Shown here piece after piece: positions 1 through 10,200 of a DNA stretch of 64,000 nt. The notes beneath the pieces are model-generated. The model worked only from the letters and a program-made list of their open reading frames with translations. It ran no database searches and was not told where the DNA came from. How positions within the stretch are numbered: the stretch's first letter is position 1; each line of letters opens with the position of its first letter. This DNA comes from Emticicia sp040253585. Lineage in GTDB: Bacteria > Bacteroidota > Bacteroidia > Cytophagales > Spirosomataceae. Position numbers and translations under genes: made by a program. Where the stretch lies: the NCBI RefSeq assembly GCF_040253585.1, contig NZ_JBELAU010000002.1, positions 372,001 through 436,000 of the forward strand, read 5' to 3'.

Positions 1-1539
1 ACCAATCTGTTTGGCAATGGCCGTTGTGGTGGCGGCATTATCGCCCGTGATGATTTTTACGTCAATTCCTGCTTTATAAAAACTATTCAAAACCGCTTGT
101 ATATTCTTTTTTGGTGGGTCATAAAACGCTACTAAACCTTTGAAACCAAACTTAAATTCTTGTTGAGTTTTGGGGTAATTATTTCCATCAAGTTGAGCCT
201 CTCCTACTGCCAAAATCCTATAACCTTCTTTTGCCAAAGCGTCAATTACTTCGTTGATTTTTTGTTTTTCAGTTTCGGTCAAAACACTCACATTCATAAT
301 GGCTTCGGCAGCCCCTTTGGCCGCAATGAAGCGTTTTTCTGCTTTATCGGTAAAAATATGCGTCATCATGGGTGGTTTTCCTCCCAACGGATATTCGTGA
401 ACCAATTCAAAATTTGGGCGTTCGTCTTGCGAAATTATTTTTGCATAAGCTGCGTGCAAAGCAATTTCCATCGGGTCGAAAGGAATTGGTTCGCTTGCCC
501 ACATGGCTATTTCTATCAGGTTTTTCTCGGCATCTGTTAGTGTATTTTCTGGCTCAGAAATTTTATCCGAACCCAACACAAAAATCTTTGCCAATGACAT
601 TTTGTTTTCGGTAATCGTTCCTGTTTTGTCGGTACAAATGACGGTCGCACTTCCCAACGTTTCTACTGTCTTCATTTGTTTTACCACGATTCCCATTTTC
701 ATTAATCGCCACGCTCCCAAGGCCATAAAAGTCGTGAAAGCCACAGGAATTTCTTCGGGTAAAATACTCATCGCCAGCGTAAGGGCTTTGAGCAAACTAT
801 CCAAAACATCGTACGATTTGAAGTAATTAATTCCCCACACAACCAAGAAAACAATCGCCCCAACAATCACCATTTTCTTAACAAAATTGCTTATTTGTAA
901 CTCTAAAGGTGTTTCTTCTTCTTCAATGCTTTCGAGGCTTTCACCTATTTTACCCAGTTTGGTTTCATTACCGATAGCCGTTACGGTAGCAATCGCTAAG
1001 CCGCTGGCTACGCTTGTTCCCCTAAAAACTTGATTACCTTCTTTATTGGCATCTTTCTCGACCGAAAGCGATTCGCCCGTAAGAATTGATTCATTGACCG
1101 AAAAATCATTTGAATGAATAATAATTCCATCAGCAGCAATTAACGTTCCTTCCTCAACCACAAGGCTATCGCCAAGAACCAATTCTTCGCTCGAAATTTC
1201 AATGATTTCGCTATCACGAATAACTTTACAGGTAGGCTGCGTAAAGTTTTTAAGTTTTTCGAGAGCATCTCGACTACGGGAATCTTGATAGAGCGAAATC
1301 GTGGCCACCAGAACAATGGCAGATGCCAAAAAAATGCCATCGCCAATATCGCCACTGATGAAATAAATAATCGAAGCAACGAGCAGCAAAATCACCATTG
1401 GCTCTTTGACAAGACTCTTTACGGCTTCCAGAAAACCATTTTCTTTTTTGTAGTCGAGGCTATTACTACCAAATTTTTCTCTGGCTGCCAAAACCTGTTC
1501 CTGAGAAAGTCCATTGATATCGAAAATATTTGTAGGCAT
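1..1539 (-). CDS. P-type cation-transporting ATPase (Ca2+-ATPase-like), C-terminus cut by window edge
   Basis: The first 513 residues of an ion-pumping membrane ATPase are visible; the rest lies before base 1. The start is the ATG at 1537-1539. In order I see an N-terminal cation-ATPase domain, two hydrophobic segments near residues 45-85, the actuator loop TGES at 154-157, two more membrane segments with PEEIP, the phosphorylation motif DKTGT at 304-308 (D304 is the phosphorylated Asp) and TGDN at 498-501. The hinge GDGxND and the C-terminal transmembrane bundle are not in the window. PEEIP in the fourth helix resembles bacterial type II (Ca2+/Mn2+-like) pumps rather than heavy-metal CPx pumps, but the transported ion cannot be decided from this part. 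It probably forms its own transcription unit, since a palindrome separates it from the HNH gene. Confidence 0.93.
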   Translation of the reverse strand, partial: MPTNIFDINGLSQEQVLAAREKFGSNSLDYKKENGFLEAVKSLVKEPMVILLLVASIIYFISGDIGDGIFLASAIVLVATISLYQDSRSRDALEKLKNFTQPTCKVIRDSEIIEISSEELVLGDSLVVEEGTLIAADGIIIHSNDFSVNESILTGESLSVEKDANKEGNQVFRGTSVASGLAIATVTAIGNETKLGKIGESLESIEEEETPLELQISNFVKKMVIVGAIVFLVVWGINYFKSYDVLDSLLKALTLAMSILPEEIPVAFTTFMALGAWRLMKMGIVVKQMKTVETLGSATVICTDKTGTITENKMSLAKIFVLGSDKISEPENTLTDAEKNLIEIAMWASEPIPFDPMEIALHAAYAKIISQDERPNFELVHEYPLGGKPPMMTHIFTDKAEKRFIAAKGAAEAIMNVSVLTETEKQKINEVIDALAKEGYRILAVGEAQLDGNNYPKTQQEFKFGFKGLVAFYDPPKKNIQAVLNSFYKAGIDVKIITGDNAATTTAIAKQIG

Positions 1540-1639
1540 GGAAAGTAGATTTATATGGGCGTGAAATAGCCTTGTTATGCCAAAAGTAAGTAGTTTTTAA
1601 GGAAAAGCCGTATTTACGCCCTTTAAATATTTACGGCAA

Positions 1640-1673
1640 AAACCTGCAAGGTCTTTTCAGACCTTGCAGGTTT
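1640..1673. repeat. Perfect 14-bp inverted repeat, AACCTGCAAGG type; likely terminator
   Basis: The arms 1640-1653 and 1660-1673 are exact reverse complements around a 6-base loop. The element lies just after the stop of the HNH gene, where a terminator is expected. The same AACCTGCAAGG word recurs in the hairpin at 31303-31344, so this is probably one copy of a dispersed family and not a chance terminator. Confidence 0.75.
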
Positions 1674-1705
1674 GATTATCAATGATTTATGATTAAATGA
1701 AAAAC

Positions 1706-2215
1706 TTACGCACGTTCTTTTGTTCCTAAGAAAGGCAGCCAGTTCTCTTCGATAGAGCCTGCGAAATCTCGTAAAAACATAATAAAAGAAGGTTTGTAAG
1801 GTTTTTTGGGGAGAGAGAATCCCATTTCTTCGGGGGTGAGGTCGCCTTTTCGAGAATTGCAGCGGCGGCAGGCGGTTACGAGGTTATCCCAGTTAGTTTT
1901 TCCGCCTCTTGATTTTGGTAAAACGTGGTCGAGGGTGAGGTCGTCGTGGCTTCCACAATAAATGCACTTATTTCCGTCTCGCCTAAACACATTTTGCCTA
2001 CTGAGCATCACGCCTTTAAATGGTAAACTGACATAATGATGAAGCCTTATGACTGAGGGAAGTGGATAGCTTTTATCGACGGTGCGAAGCATACCTTTTG
2101 GGGAATCGGAGACTAACTCGGCCTTATCGAGATAAACCAATAAAAAGGCCTTTGGCACGGTACAAATACTTAATGCACTATAATCGGCATTTAAAACTAA
2201 CACTTTCCTGCTCAT
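1706..2215 (-). CDS. HNH endonuclease family protein
   Basis: This 169-residue protein has an HNH fold with zinc-binding cysteines. C84xxC87 and C116xxC119 form the Cys4 site, D96-H97 carries the catalytic His, and N111 is the HNH Asn. The first 70 residues form a separate N-terminal region that starts with a VLNADY motif, as in the free-standing chromosomal HNH proteins common in Bacteroidota and Cyanobacteria. Those proteins are presumed DNA-cutting or DNA-repair enzymes, but their substrate is not established. No toxin, immunity or restriction partner is adjacent: lysS lies upstream and an ion pump downstream. It is intact, with an ATG start. Confidence 0.85.
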   Translation of the reverse strand: MSRKVLVLNADYSALSICTVPKAFLLVYLDKAELVSDSPKGMLRTVDKSYPLPSVIRLHHYVSLPFKGVMLSRQNVFRRDGNKCIYCGSHDDLTLDHVLPKSRGGKTNWDNLVTACRRCNSRKGDLTPEEMGFSLPKKPYKPSFIMFLRDFAGSIEENWLPFLGTKERA

Positions 2216-2361
2216 AAAACATTTAGAAATTAGCGGTTACATATTTGTAAGGCAAGATAATTAAAAGTTTTTAGTTTTTTTGCAAATGGTGTTGTAAAAT
2301 ATTTGTTAAGTTGCTGAAAGTGAGACGTATATGGGTGGGGTTGGGAATTAATGATTTGTAG

Positions 2362-2400
2362 AAATCGTAGGAACGTCCAAATTGGACGTTCCTACGATTT
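2362..2400. repeat. Perfect 19-bp palindrome with GTAG/CTAC feet (REP-like), also a likely lysS terminator
   Basis: The arms 2362-2380 and 2382-2400 are exact reverse complements around a single base. GTAG at 2367-2370 and CTAC at 2392-2395 sit inside the arms. The element begins one base after the lysS stop codon (2402-2404) and could fold as an RNA terminator for lysS. It belongs with the other GTAG-hairpin elements in this window. Confidence 0.8.
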
Positions 2401-2401
2401 T

Positions 2402-4114
2402 TTACGAAACCCATTTTTCAACATCTTCCTTACTCGGCATTTTTTCGTCGATTCTGAGTTTCTTTCTCATGCCACCCAAATCATTGAAAATTTTATTGGC
2501 GTTGGCTTCTTTGAGTTGAGAAACCATCACGAAGCCCATTTTTTGTAAAGCTGGCACCCAAACTGCTGGAATACCAATCGCTTCGTAATCTGCTTCTTGT
2601 GAGAGTTCTTGTTTTTTCTCTGGTCGCATTTGCGGAAAGAACAATACTTCTTGAATACTCACGTTATCGGTCAACATCATCGTGAGGCGGTCGATACCGA
2701 TACCAATACCTGCCGTTGGCGGCATTCCGTATTCGAGCGAGCGAATGAAATCTTCGTCCATGGCCATTGCTTCGTCGTCACCACGCTCTGCCAGTCTTGC
2801 TTGCTCTTCAAAACGCTCACGTTGGTCAATTGGGTCGTTTAGCTCAGAGTAGGCATTGGCCACCTCTTTTCCATTCACAAACAACTCAAAACGCTCAACC
2901 AAACCTGGTTTTGAACGGTGTTTCTTCGTCAGTGGCGACATCTCGACTGGATAATCAATAATGAATGTTGGCTGGATAAGGTTTGCCTCTACTTTTTCGC
3001 CAAAAATTTCGTCAATCAATTTGGCTTTGCCCATGGTGTCGTCAATTTCCATTCCCCACTGGCGGCAGTAAGCACGGGTTTCTTCTTCGGTCAATTCGCC
3101 CAAATTTACACCTGTATATTTTTCGATAGCTTCCAAAATACTCAAACGAGCAAATGGGCCAGCAAAATTCAATTCGTTTTCACCCAATTTGAAAGTCGTT
3201 GAACCATGAACGGCCATTGCTACTTTCTCGAAAATTTCTTCTGTAATTCCCATCATCCATTCGTAGTCTTTGTAGGCTACGTAGAATTCAAGTGAAGTAA
3301 ATTCTGGGTTGTGCGTGCGGTCCATACCTTCATTGCGGAACATTTTCCCGAACTCATAAACACCTTCAAAACCACCCACAATGAGGCGTTTGAGGTAAAG
3401 TTCGTTAGCGATACGCATATACAACGGCATATCAAGCGTATTGTGGTGCGTAGCAAACGGACGTGCCGCTGCTCCACCGTGAATAGGCTGCAAAATTGGT
3501 GTTTCAACTTCTAACCACCCTTTATCATCAAACATTCTACGCATGGTGCTGATGATTTTTGCACGCTTGATGAAAACCTCTTTTACGTGCGGATTCACTA
3601 TTAAATCAACGTAGCGTTGGCGGTAGCGTTGCTCTGGGTCAGAGAAAGCATCGTAGATTTTTCCATCAACTTCTTTGACAATTGGTAATGGGCGAAGCGA
3701 TTTATTAAGAATCTTAAATTCGGTTACGTGAATCGAAGTTTCACCAGTTTGGGTGGTGAAAACATAGCCTTTTACACCAATAATATCACCAATATCAAGG
3801 AGCTTTTTGAAAACTGTATTATAAAGTGTTTTGTCTTCGTCTGGACAAAGGTCGTCACGACGGAAGTATAGTTGAATACGACCCGTTGAATCTTGCAATT
3901 CGGCAAAAGACGCACTTCCCATGATACGAAACGACATCAAACGACCTGCGATTGATACGTTTTTATAGTCGAGCTTATTATTTTCGTAGTTCTTCTCAAT
4001 ATCGGCGGCCGTTACGTTTACTTCAAATAAATCGGCAGGATATGGGTCGATGCCCATTGCCATGAGGTCTTGTCTTTTCTGACGGCGTAGTAATTCTTGT
4101 TCGCTAAGTGCCAT
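2402..4114 (-). CDS. lysS: Lysyl-tRNA synthetase, class II
   Basis: This enzyme charges tRNA-Lys with lysine in the cytoplasm. The 570-residue protein has an N-terminal OB-fold anticodon-binding domain (about residues 55-150) and the class II catalytic core. Motif 2 is near residues 259-275 (FRNEGMDRTHNPEF) and motif 3 near 469-480 (GIGIDRLTMML). About 60 residues follow the catalytic core, making it longer than the roughly 505-residue E. coli enzyme. This Lys/Glu-rich tail resembles a small helical nucleic-acid-binding module and is typical of Bacteroidota LysS. The start is ATG. The gene appears to be monocistronic, with a TAATTTTG box upstream and a strong palindrome directly after the stop. 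Confidence 0.97.
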   Translation of the reverse strand: MALSEQELLRRQKRQDLMAMGIDPYPADLFEVNVTAADIEKNYENNKLDYKNVSIAGRLMSFRIMGSASFAELQDSTGRIQLYFRRDDLCPDEDKTLYNTVFKKLLDIGDIIGVKGYVFTTQTGETSIHVTEFKILNKSLRPLPIVKEVDGKIYDAFSDPEQRYRQRYVDLIVNPHVKEVFIKRAKIISTMRRMFDDKGWLEVETPILQPIHGGAAARPFATHHNTLDMPLYMRIANELYLKRLIVGGFEGVYEFGKMFRNEGMDRTHNPEFTSLEFYVAYKDYEWMMGITEEIFEKVAMAVHGSTTFKLGENELNFAGPFARLSILEAIEKYTGVNLGELTEEETRAYCRQWGMEIDDTMGKAKLIDEIFGEKVEANLIQPTFIIDYPVEMSPLTKKHRSKPGLVERFELFVNGKEVANAYSELNDPIDQRERFEEQARLAERGDDEAMAMDEDFIRSLEYGMPPTAGIGIGIDRLTMMLTDNVSIQEVLFFPQMRPEKKQELSQEADYEAIGIPAVWVPALQKMGFVMVSQLKEANANKIFNDLGGMRKKLRIDEKMPSKEDVEKWVS

Positions 4115-4123
4115 TTATATTAA

Positions 4124-4176
4124 TGTATAATGATTAATGTTTAATGATTAATGCAAGTTTTCATTAATCATTAAAT
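4124..4176. repeat. Degenerate TTAATGA-type tandem words upstream of lysS
   Basis: Copies of TTAATG/ATTAATG occur in tandem here and then again in inverted orientation (CATTAATCATTAA), which makes a potential hairpin in the lysS leader. It is one of several similar intergenic word repeats in the window. Confidence 0.6.
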
Positions 4177-4188
4177 CTCTATTTTTTG

Positions 4189-4196
4189 CAAAATTA
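4189..4196 (-). promoter_or_regulatory. Candidate -7 box (TAATTTTG) for lysS
   Basis: On the minus strand this reads TAATTTTG, a full match to the Bacteroidota -7 consensus TAnnTTTG, and it lies 75 bases upstream of the lysS ATG. No clear TTTG is present at the usual -33 distance, so the call rests on the -7 box alone. Confidence 0.4.
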
Positions 4197-4282
4197 AACA
4201 ATCAATGTGAAGAATGACACATTATTAGTAAGCTATTTCTAAATCTAAAACCTATATCCTAACTCCTTAACCCAGCTTTTGT

Positions 4283-7200
4283 TTAATTTTCAGGGAATCG
4301 AATTTCGATTAATGTTCCTACTTCATCGTTTGGACTGGCTGGGTTTTCGATTCGGTCTTTGATTGAAAATACAATGCTGGCATCGTTGATTTTATTATAA
4401 GTCGTGAGGCGTTCAGTAGTAATTTTCAAACCTTGCGATTTATACCCTTTACTTGATTTACCTTGAATCTTTTCAGCATTTCGTCGGCCTACACCATCAT
4501 CTTCTATTTTACAGATTAAATAACCTACTTCCTTGTAGAATCTAATACTTAAAACCCCTTTTTTGTGCTTATATCGGAGTCCATGATTGATGGCATTCTC
4601 AATAAATGGTTGCAGAATCATGGTCGGAATTTCGACATATTTATTCACCATAGAATCAACTGTGATTTCAAACTCAAATTTTCCTTCAAATCTGATTTTT
4701 TCTAACTCAATATAAAGCGTCAATAATTTAATCTCTTCAGCCAGTGGGATAAATTTACTGCGTGAAGAATCAAGGAATAAACGAATGAGTCGAGAGAACT
4801 TCGATAAATACAGGTTTGCCGTAAGTGTATCTTGGTTCATAACATAACTCTGAATCGAGTTGAGAGCATTGAACACAAAGTGCGGATTCATTTGCATCTG
4901 TAAAGCACGTAATTCTAACTCAACCTTTGCTCGATTAGCTTCTTCGGCTAATTCTTGGGCTTGTCGGAGGGCTTCTTCTGCTATCTTCTTTTCAGTAATG
5001 TCAGTCGTGATACCCATAATCATAAATGGTTCATCGTTATCGTTTCTGACTACTTTAGCAGCATTTTCGAGCCATTTGATGTTTCCGTGTGCATCAAAAA
5101 TACGATAAATTCCATAAGCCGTTCCCAAAGAAAGTATCTCGTTTTCCATTTTCTCGCCAATTGCTCTATCCTCTGGAACAATAGCATCTTTCCAAAGATT
5201 AAAGTTTCGTTTCCATTCTCTTGAAGTTTTACCATAAACTTTCTCAAACGATTTACTTACAAGTATAAGCCTGTAATCTGGCATACTTACAGCCCACACG
5301 ACCTCATCTAAAGAGTTCAAGATACTACTTAGCTTGTGTTCGCTTTCTCGGAGACGTTCTTCGACTTTTTTTCGCTCGGTTATGTCTCGAACAACACTGA
5401 TATATCGGAATACTTTGTCGTTTTGATAAACAACCGTGACAGTATCTTCCCGCCAAATATAATAACCGTTTTTATGAAGCGTTCGGTATTGTAAATCGAA
5501 TGTCTCAACTTTTTGACTGATGGTATTTTCAATGGTATTTCTGATACTTTCCCTATCATCAGGATGTACATATTCAAGCAAATTTCCTTCGCTCTGTTTG
5601 ACACTTTCTTCAAAAGTAAATCCAAACATTTTTTGGAAAGATGGCGATGTATAGATAATACGAGTATTTTCTATCACAAAAATACCATCAGAAGTATTTT
5701 CAGCAATGAAACGGAAACGTTCTTCGCTTTCTTTCAATAAATTTTCGGCCTTTTTACGCTCCGAAATGTCAATCACAACTTCGATTTGTTGGATAAAATT
5801 GCCACCATCATCTTTTATTGCAGTGTTTAGAATTTCAATCCATTTTTTGTTTTTCTTAAACGTTTCTACCTCTAATTCAATATTGAAATTATAGCCATTG
5901 ATGATGTCCATTTCGTTATGAATACCCTCATTACGTGGGTTAAATAAATCTCTCGGGCGTTGGCCAATCAATACAGAGAGTTCAACTTCCATCATTTCGA
6001 GGTAACTTTGATTAGCCCACAGAACTCGCCCTTCAATGTCGGCAATTAGCACGCCATTGGTGATTTTCTCAGCAACTAAAGAAAGCTGTTTTACTTCACT
6101 CTGAATTATTTTTCGTTCGGTAATGTCTGAGCAAATACCTGATATTCTGACCAACTCGCCAGCTTCGTTTCTGATTCCGAATGATTTCTGATAAATCCAC
6201 TTTTCACCACCATCTTTAGTTTTTATTCTATACTCTACTTCTGACGAATTGTGAGTTTTGATTTGTTCGTCAATGATTTTATTAATGTTTTGGTCTTCTT
6301 CAAAAAGAAAATCTCTTACGAATGTATTTTGTTCATAGAAATAGGTTTGGTCGGGGCCTAAAACTTTTTTGCAAGAAGGACTCACATAAATGTACCGACG
6401 ATTGACAACATCAAAGAGCAAGAAAACGTCTTCGAGGGTTTCGTTGAGTTGGCGGAAATTACTCTCGCTTTCACTAATGATTATCTCGTTATTGATACGT
6501 TCGATGGCATTAGCAATATTAGTTGCCAACGACAGCAAAATATTGATTTTATCTTCTGACCAAATCTGCTCATGCGTACAATCATCGAAACCAATAAAAC
6601 CATAAAATTTATCTTTTATAAAAACAGGAAGCAATAGTACCGATAAAATAGCTTGCTTTCTCCATCTTTCTATGATTACGGGGTTTTGCAGTTCGCTTAG
6701 TTTCTTTTGAAAAATCTTATTTTGGAGCAGTGGTTCGGTGTAAAAACAAATATCATCGAAAGATAAATTATGGGTATCAGGATTATTGAGCTGCGAGCTA
6801 ATACCAGTACGTACCCATTCTACTTTATGGCTAATCTTGTTAGTTTTAAAATCGTTTTCAAAGTAGTAAACCCTATCAGTTCCAATTGATTCTCCTACGA
6901 GCTTAAAAGTTTCGGAGAGTGTTTCTTCTATGTTTTTACTCACCAAAAGTTTTTCGGTAGTTTTGGCGACAGCTGCCAACATCTCGCTTTTGTAAAGTAA
7001 TTCTTGTTGCTTTTCGAGCAATTGAGCTTCTGCTTTCTTTCTCTCGGTAATATCAATCTGAATTGTAGCAAAGGCTATTGCTTTTTTAGTGAGAGGGTCT
7101 CGCACTAAGAATGTCGTCGCATCGGTATATCTGACTTCTTTAGTTTTAAAGTTAATCAAATCATGCTCGCCTTGCCACATTCCATTTTCCAAAACCTGCG

Positions 7201-10200
7201 GCACAATTGTAGTATCAAGTAAAAGCCCACCTTGCTCTGAATGACAGTCTTTGGTAGTTAGTCCTTCAAAGTTATCACCAAAGCCTGAAATTTGCTTGGC
7301 TTTTTCATTCAAAAATATCAGATTTCCTCGCATATCCGACATTGCGATGAATGCACCCGAATACTTCACCAAGTTGACAAATTTTTCTTGTTCTACCTGA
7401 ATCGCCAATAGCTGGGTTTGGGTATTTTTCAGTTCTTCATAACTCTGAACAAGGGCGATTTCGGCATGTTTTCGTTCCGTAATGTTCGAGATGATACCAT
7501 CAAGCATGACTCGTTTTTCGACTTCATCAAAATACCATCTTCCTTTTTCGTTTACCCAGAGCGTCTCATTATTTTTGTTAATTATTCTATACTCTATCGT
7601 ATATTCTCGGTTAGTTTCGCCTGAGTTTGCATTGACGTAATCTTTATCTTCGGGGTGAATAATGTCGGCATAGCTACGCTTATTATTCAAGATAAAATCT
7701 TCGGCAGGGTAGCCCGTCAGTTGTTCGATAGCATCGCTGACAAAAATCATTGTCCAAGTGGCATCATTCAAACACCTAAATGTTACGCTCGAAATATTGG
7801 AGATAAGGGTTCTGTACTGTAATTCTTTGTCTTTAATTATCTGAACGAGTTTTACTTGTTCATCAATATCTTGAAAAGTTCCATAAAGCCGCTTACACCT
7901 GCCATTGCTATACTCGGCTTGCCCTAAAGCTCTCACCCAACGCTCATTTCCTTTAAACGTAATGATTTGAACTTCTATATCGAAAGGTATTCCTTTCTTA
8001 AAACATTGGGTGAAAGACTCAAATACTCTTTCTCGGTCTTCTCCTTCTTTAAAAAATGTTAAGGCACTTTCGAGGTCTAAAACAAATTCTGGCGGAGCTT
8101 CGAGGGTTGCTTTATTTATATCTGAGAAAAATACCGTTTGATTTAATACATCAATTTCCCAACCTCCTACTTTAGCCACAAGGCTCGTTTGCTCCAGAAT
8201 CTCTTTGGTGCGTTTGAGTTCTTTCTCGGCTTTTAGGCGTTTATCGGCCTCAATTCCCAGCGAAACAATGTCGGCTATCGAACGAGCAAAAGTTATATCA
8301 TCATCAGACCAATACTTGATCTCATGTGTTTTTTCCCAACAAATCACACCGATCAACTCGCCACCAAGATAAATTGGCAAATCGAGCATCGACTTGATAT
8401 TGGTTGATTTTAAGTAAACTTCCGAAAACTCCTGTGTATATTTATGTGTGTGGGCATCATCGGCCACAATAGCTACTTCATTTCTTATTCCGTGAAAATA
8501 ATTCGGAAAATCAGCTTCTTGTATTGTTTCGGCAGTTGAATGCTTTTGAGTTTCTTGTGTGAATAAATCAACACAAGAAATCTGATTTTCTTGGAAAAGC
8601 CAAACACTTACTCGCTCAACATCAGTGCCTTCAGCCGCTGCTTCGGTTATTGTGTGCAATCCTTCTTTCCAAAAATCACCCTCGTCGAGATGAGTCTTAG
8701 ATAAACGTATCAGAATATCATTTTGAAGTAGCACCCGCTCTTGTCGGAGTTGATTGGCGATTTCTTGATTTTTACGTTCACTGATATCTCTTGCCGTAAT
8801 CAAACGCATAACCAAATAACCCGTTGAATCATAGATGAGCGTCACAGAATCTTCACGCCAAACATAATGCCCTTTTTTATGCAAAAACCGCACATGATAA
8901 GTAAGTTTTGGTGTTTGGGTTTTAATCGCATTCCGATACAGTTTTCTGAGAAACTCGTGGTCTTCGGGGTGGAAGAACTCATAAATGTTACGTTCCGAAA
9001 TAGAAATTGCTTCTTCAGTAGTATAACCAAATTGGCGTTCGTGAGCCGATGATAAGTATGAAACCTTGTCATTCTCAAAGACAATCACAACATCCGAGAT
9101 ATTCTCACTGATGTATCTAAATTTCTCTTCGCTTTGTTTGAGGGCAGTTTTGGCTTTAACTTGTTGGTCAATGTCTTGCACAATCCCATAAACCCTTCGA
9201 CAAACGCCGTCAACAAATTCGGCTGCACCTTTGGCTCTTACCCAACGTTTTTTTCCGAGTGCTGTTATGATTGCTATCTCAAGGTCATAAGCAACTCCTT
9301 CTTTTATGCATCTATTAATGGCATTCAGAAGTAAATTTTTTGAATCATTTTCATCAAAATAATTAAGTACTTGACTAAAATCTGACTCTCTTTCGTCAGA
9401 AACCTCAAAAATCTCTTTAGTTATTTTAGAAGAATATACTTTTTGTTCAGCGAGATTATACTCCCAACCCCCTACTCTGGCCACACGATTGGTCTGTTCG
9501 AGTACTTCCTTCGTACGTTTGAGTTCGAGTTCGGCCTTTTTGTTTTCAGTAATATTTCGGGCGATGCAAATAATTTCAGTCAGATTACCATCATCATCAT
9601 CAAGTGGCGAAATAACTACACTAAACCACTGGCGACCAAGCTCCGACTGTAAACTATATTCAACATTCGATTTTTTGTGAGTAGAAATGGTCTTATCAAT
9701 CGCCGTTTTGATAGCCTTGAGGGCATCATCTGGAAAATCGATTTCATTAATATTTTTTCCAAGAAACAGTGAGGGGGGAATGAGTAACTCTTCATTATTT
9801 TCGTTTTGATAATACTCCGTAAAAACAAAGTCTAAGTTCAGAACAAAAACTAAGTCTCCGATATTTGCTAATAAGCTATTTAGACGATTATTGGTAGTTG
9901 TGAGCTGCGTTTCAGTTTTTTTTATGTCGGTTATATCTCGACCAACTTTCAAAATCAAATCATTGTTAAAAACCTCCTCATGCCAATCAAGAAACTTATG
10001 GCCACCTTCATTTATCTTTATTTGTTTAATTTTACTACTATCATTTTTCTCGAATCCCAATTTTTCTTGGATCTCCGATTCCCAGCTTTGACCAATCCAT
10101 TCATCAGTATTATACCCTAAAATCTCTTCTACGTTTTTGCTTACAAAAGTTATGATCCCCTCCTGATTTACACCAATAATGAGCAGATTACCTCGATTGA

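Noticed and set aside
1706..2215. HNH protein as part of a toxin, restriction or homing element
   Set aside because: No partner gene, intron or target-site duplication is visible. The protein has the layout of the common chromosomal stand-alone HNH group.
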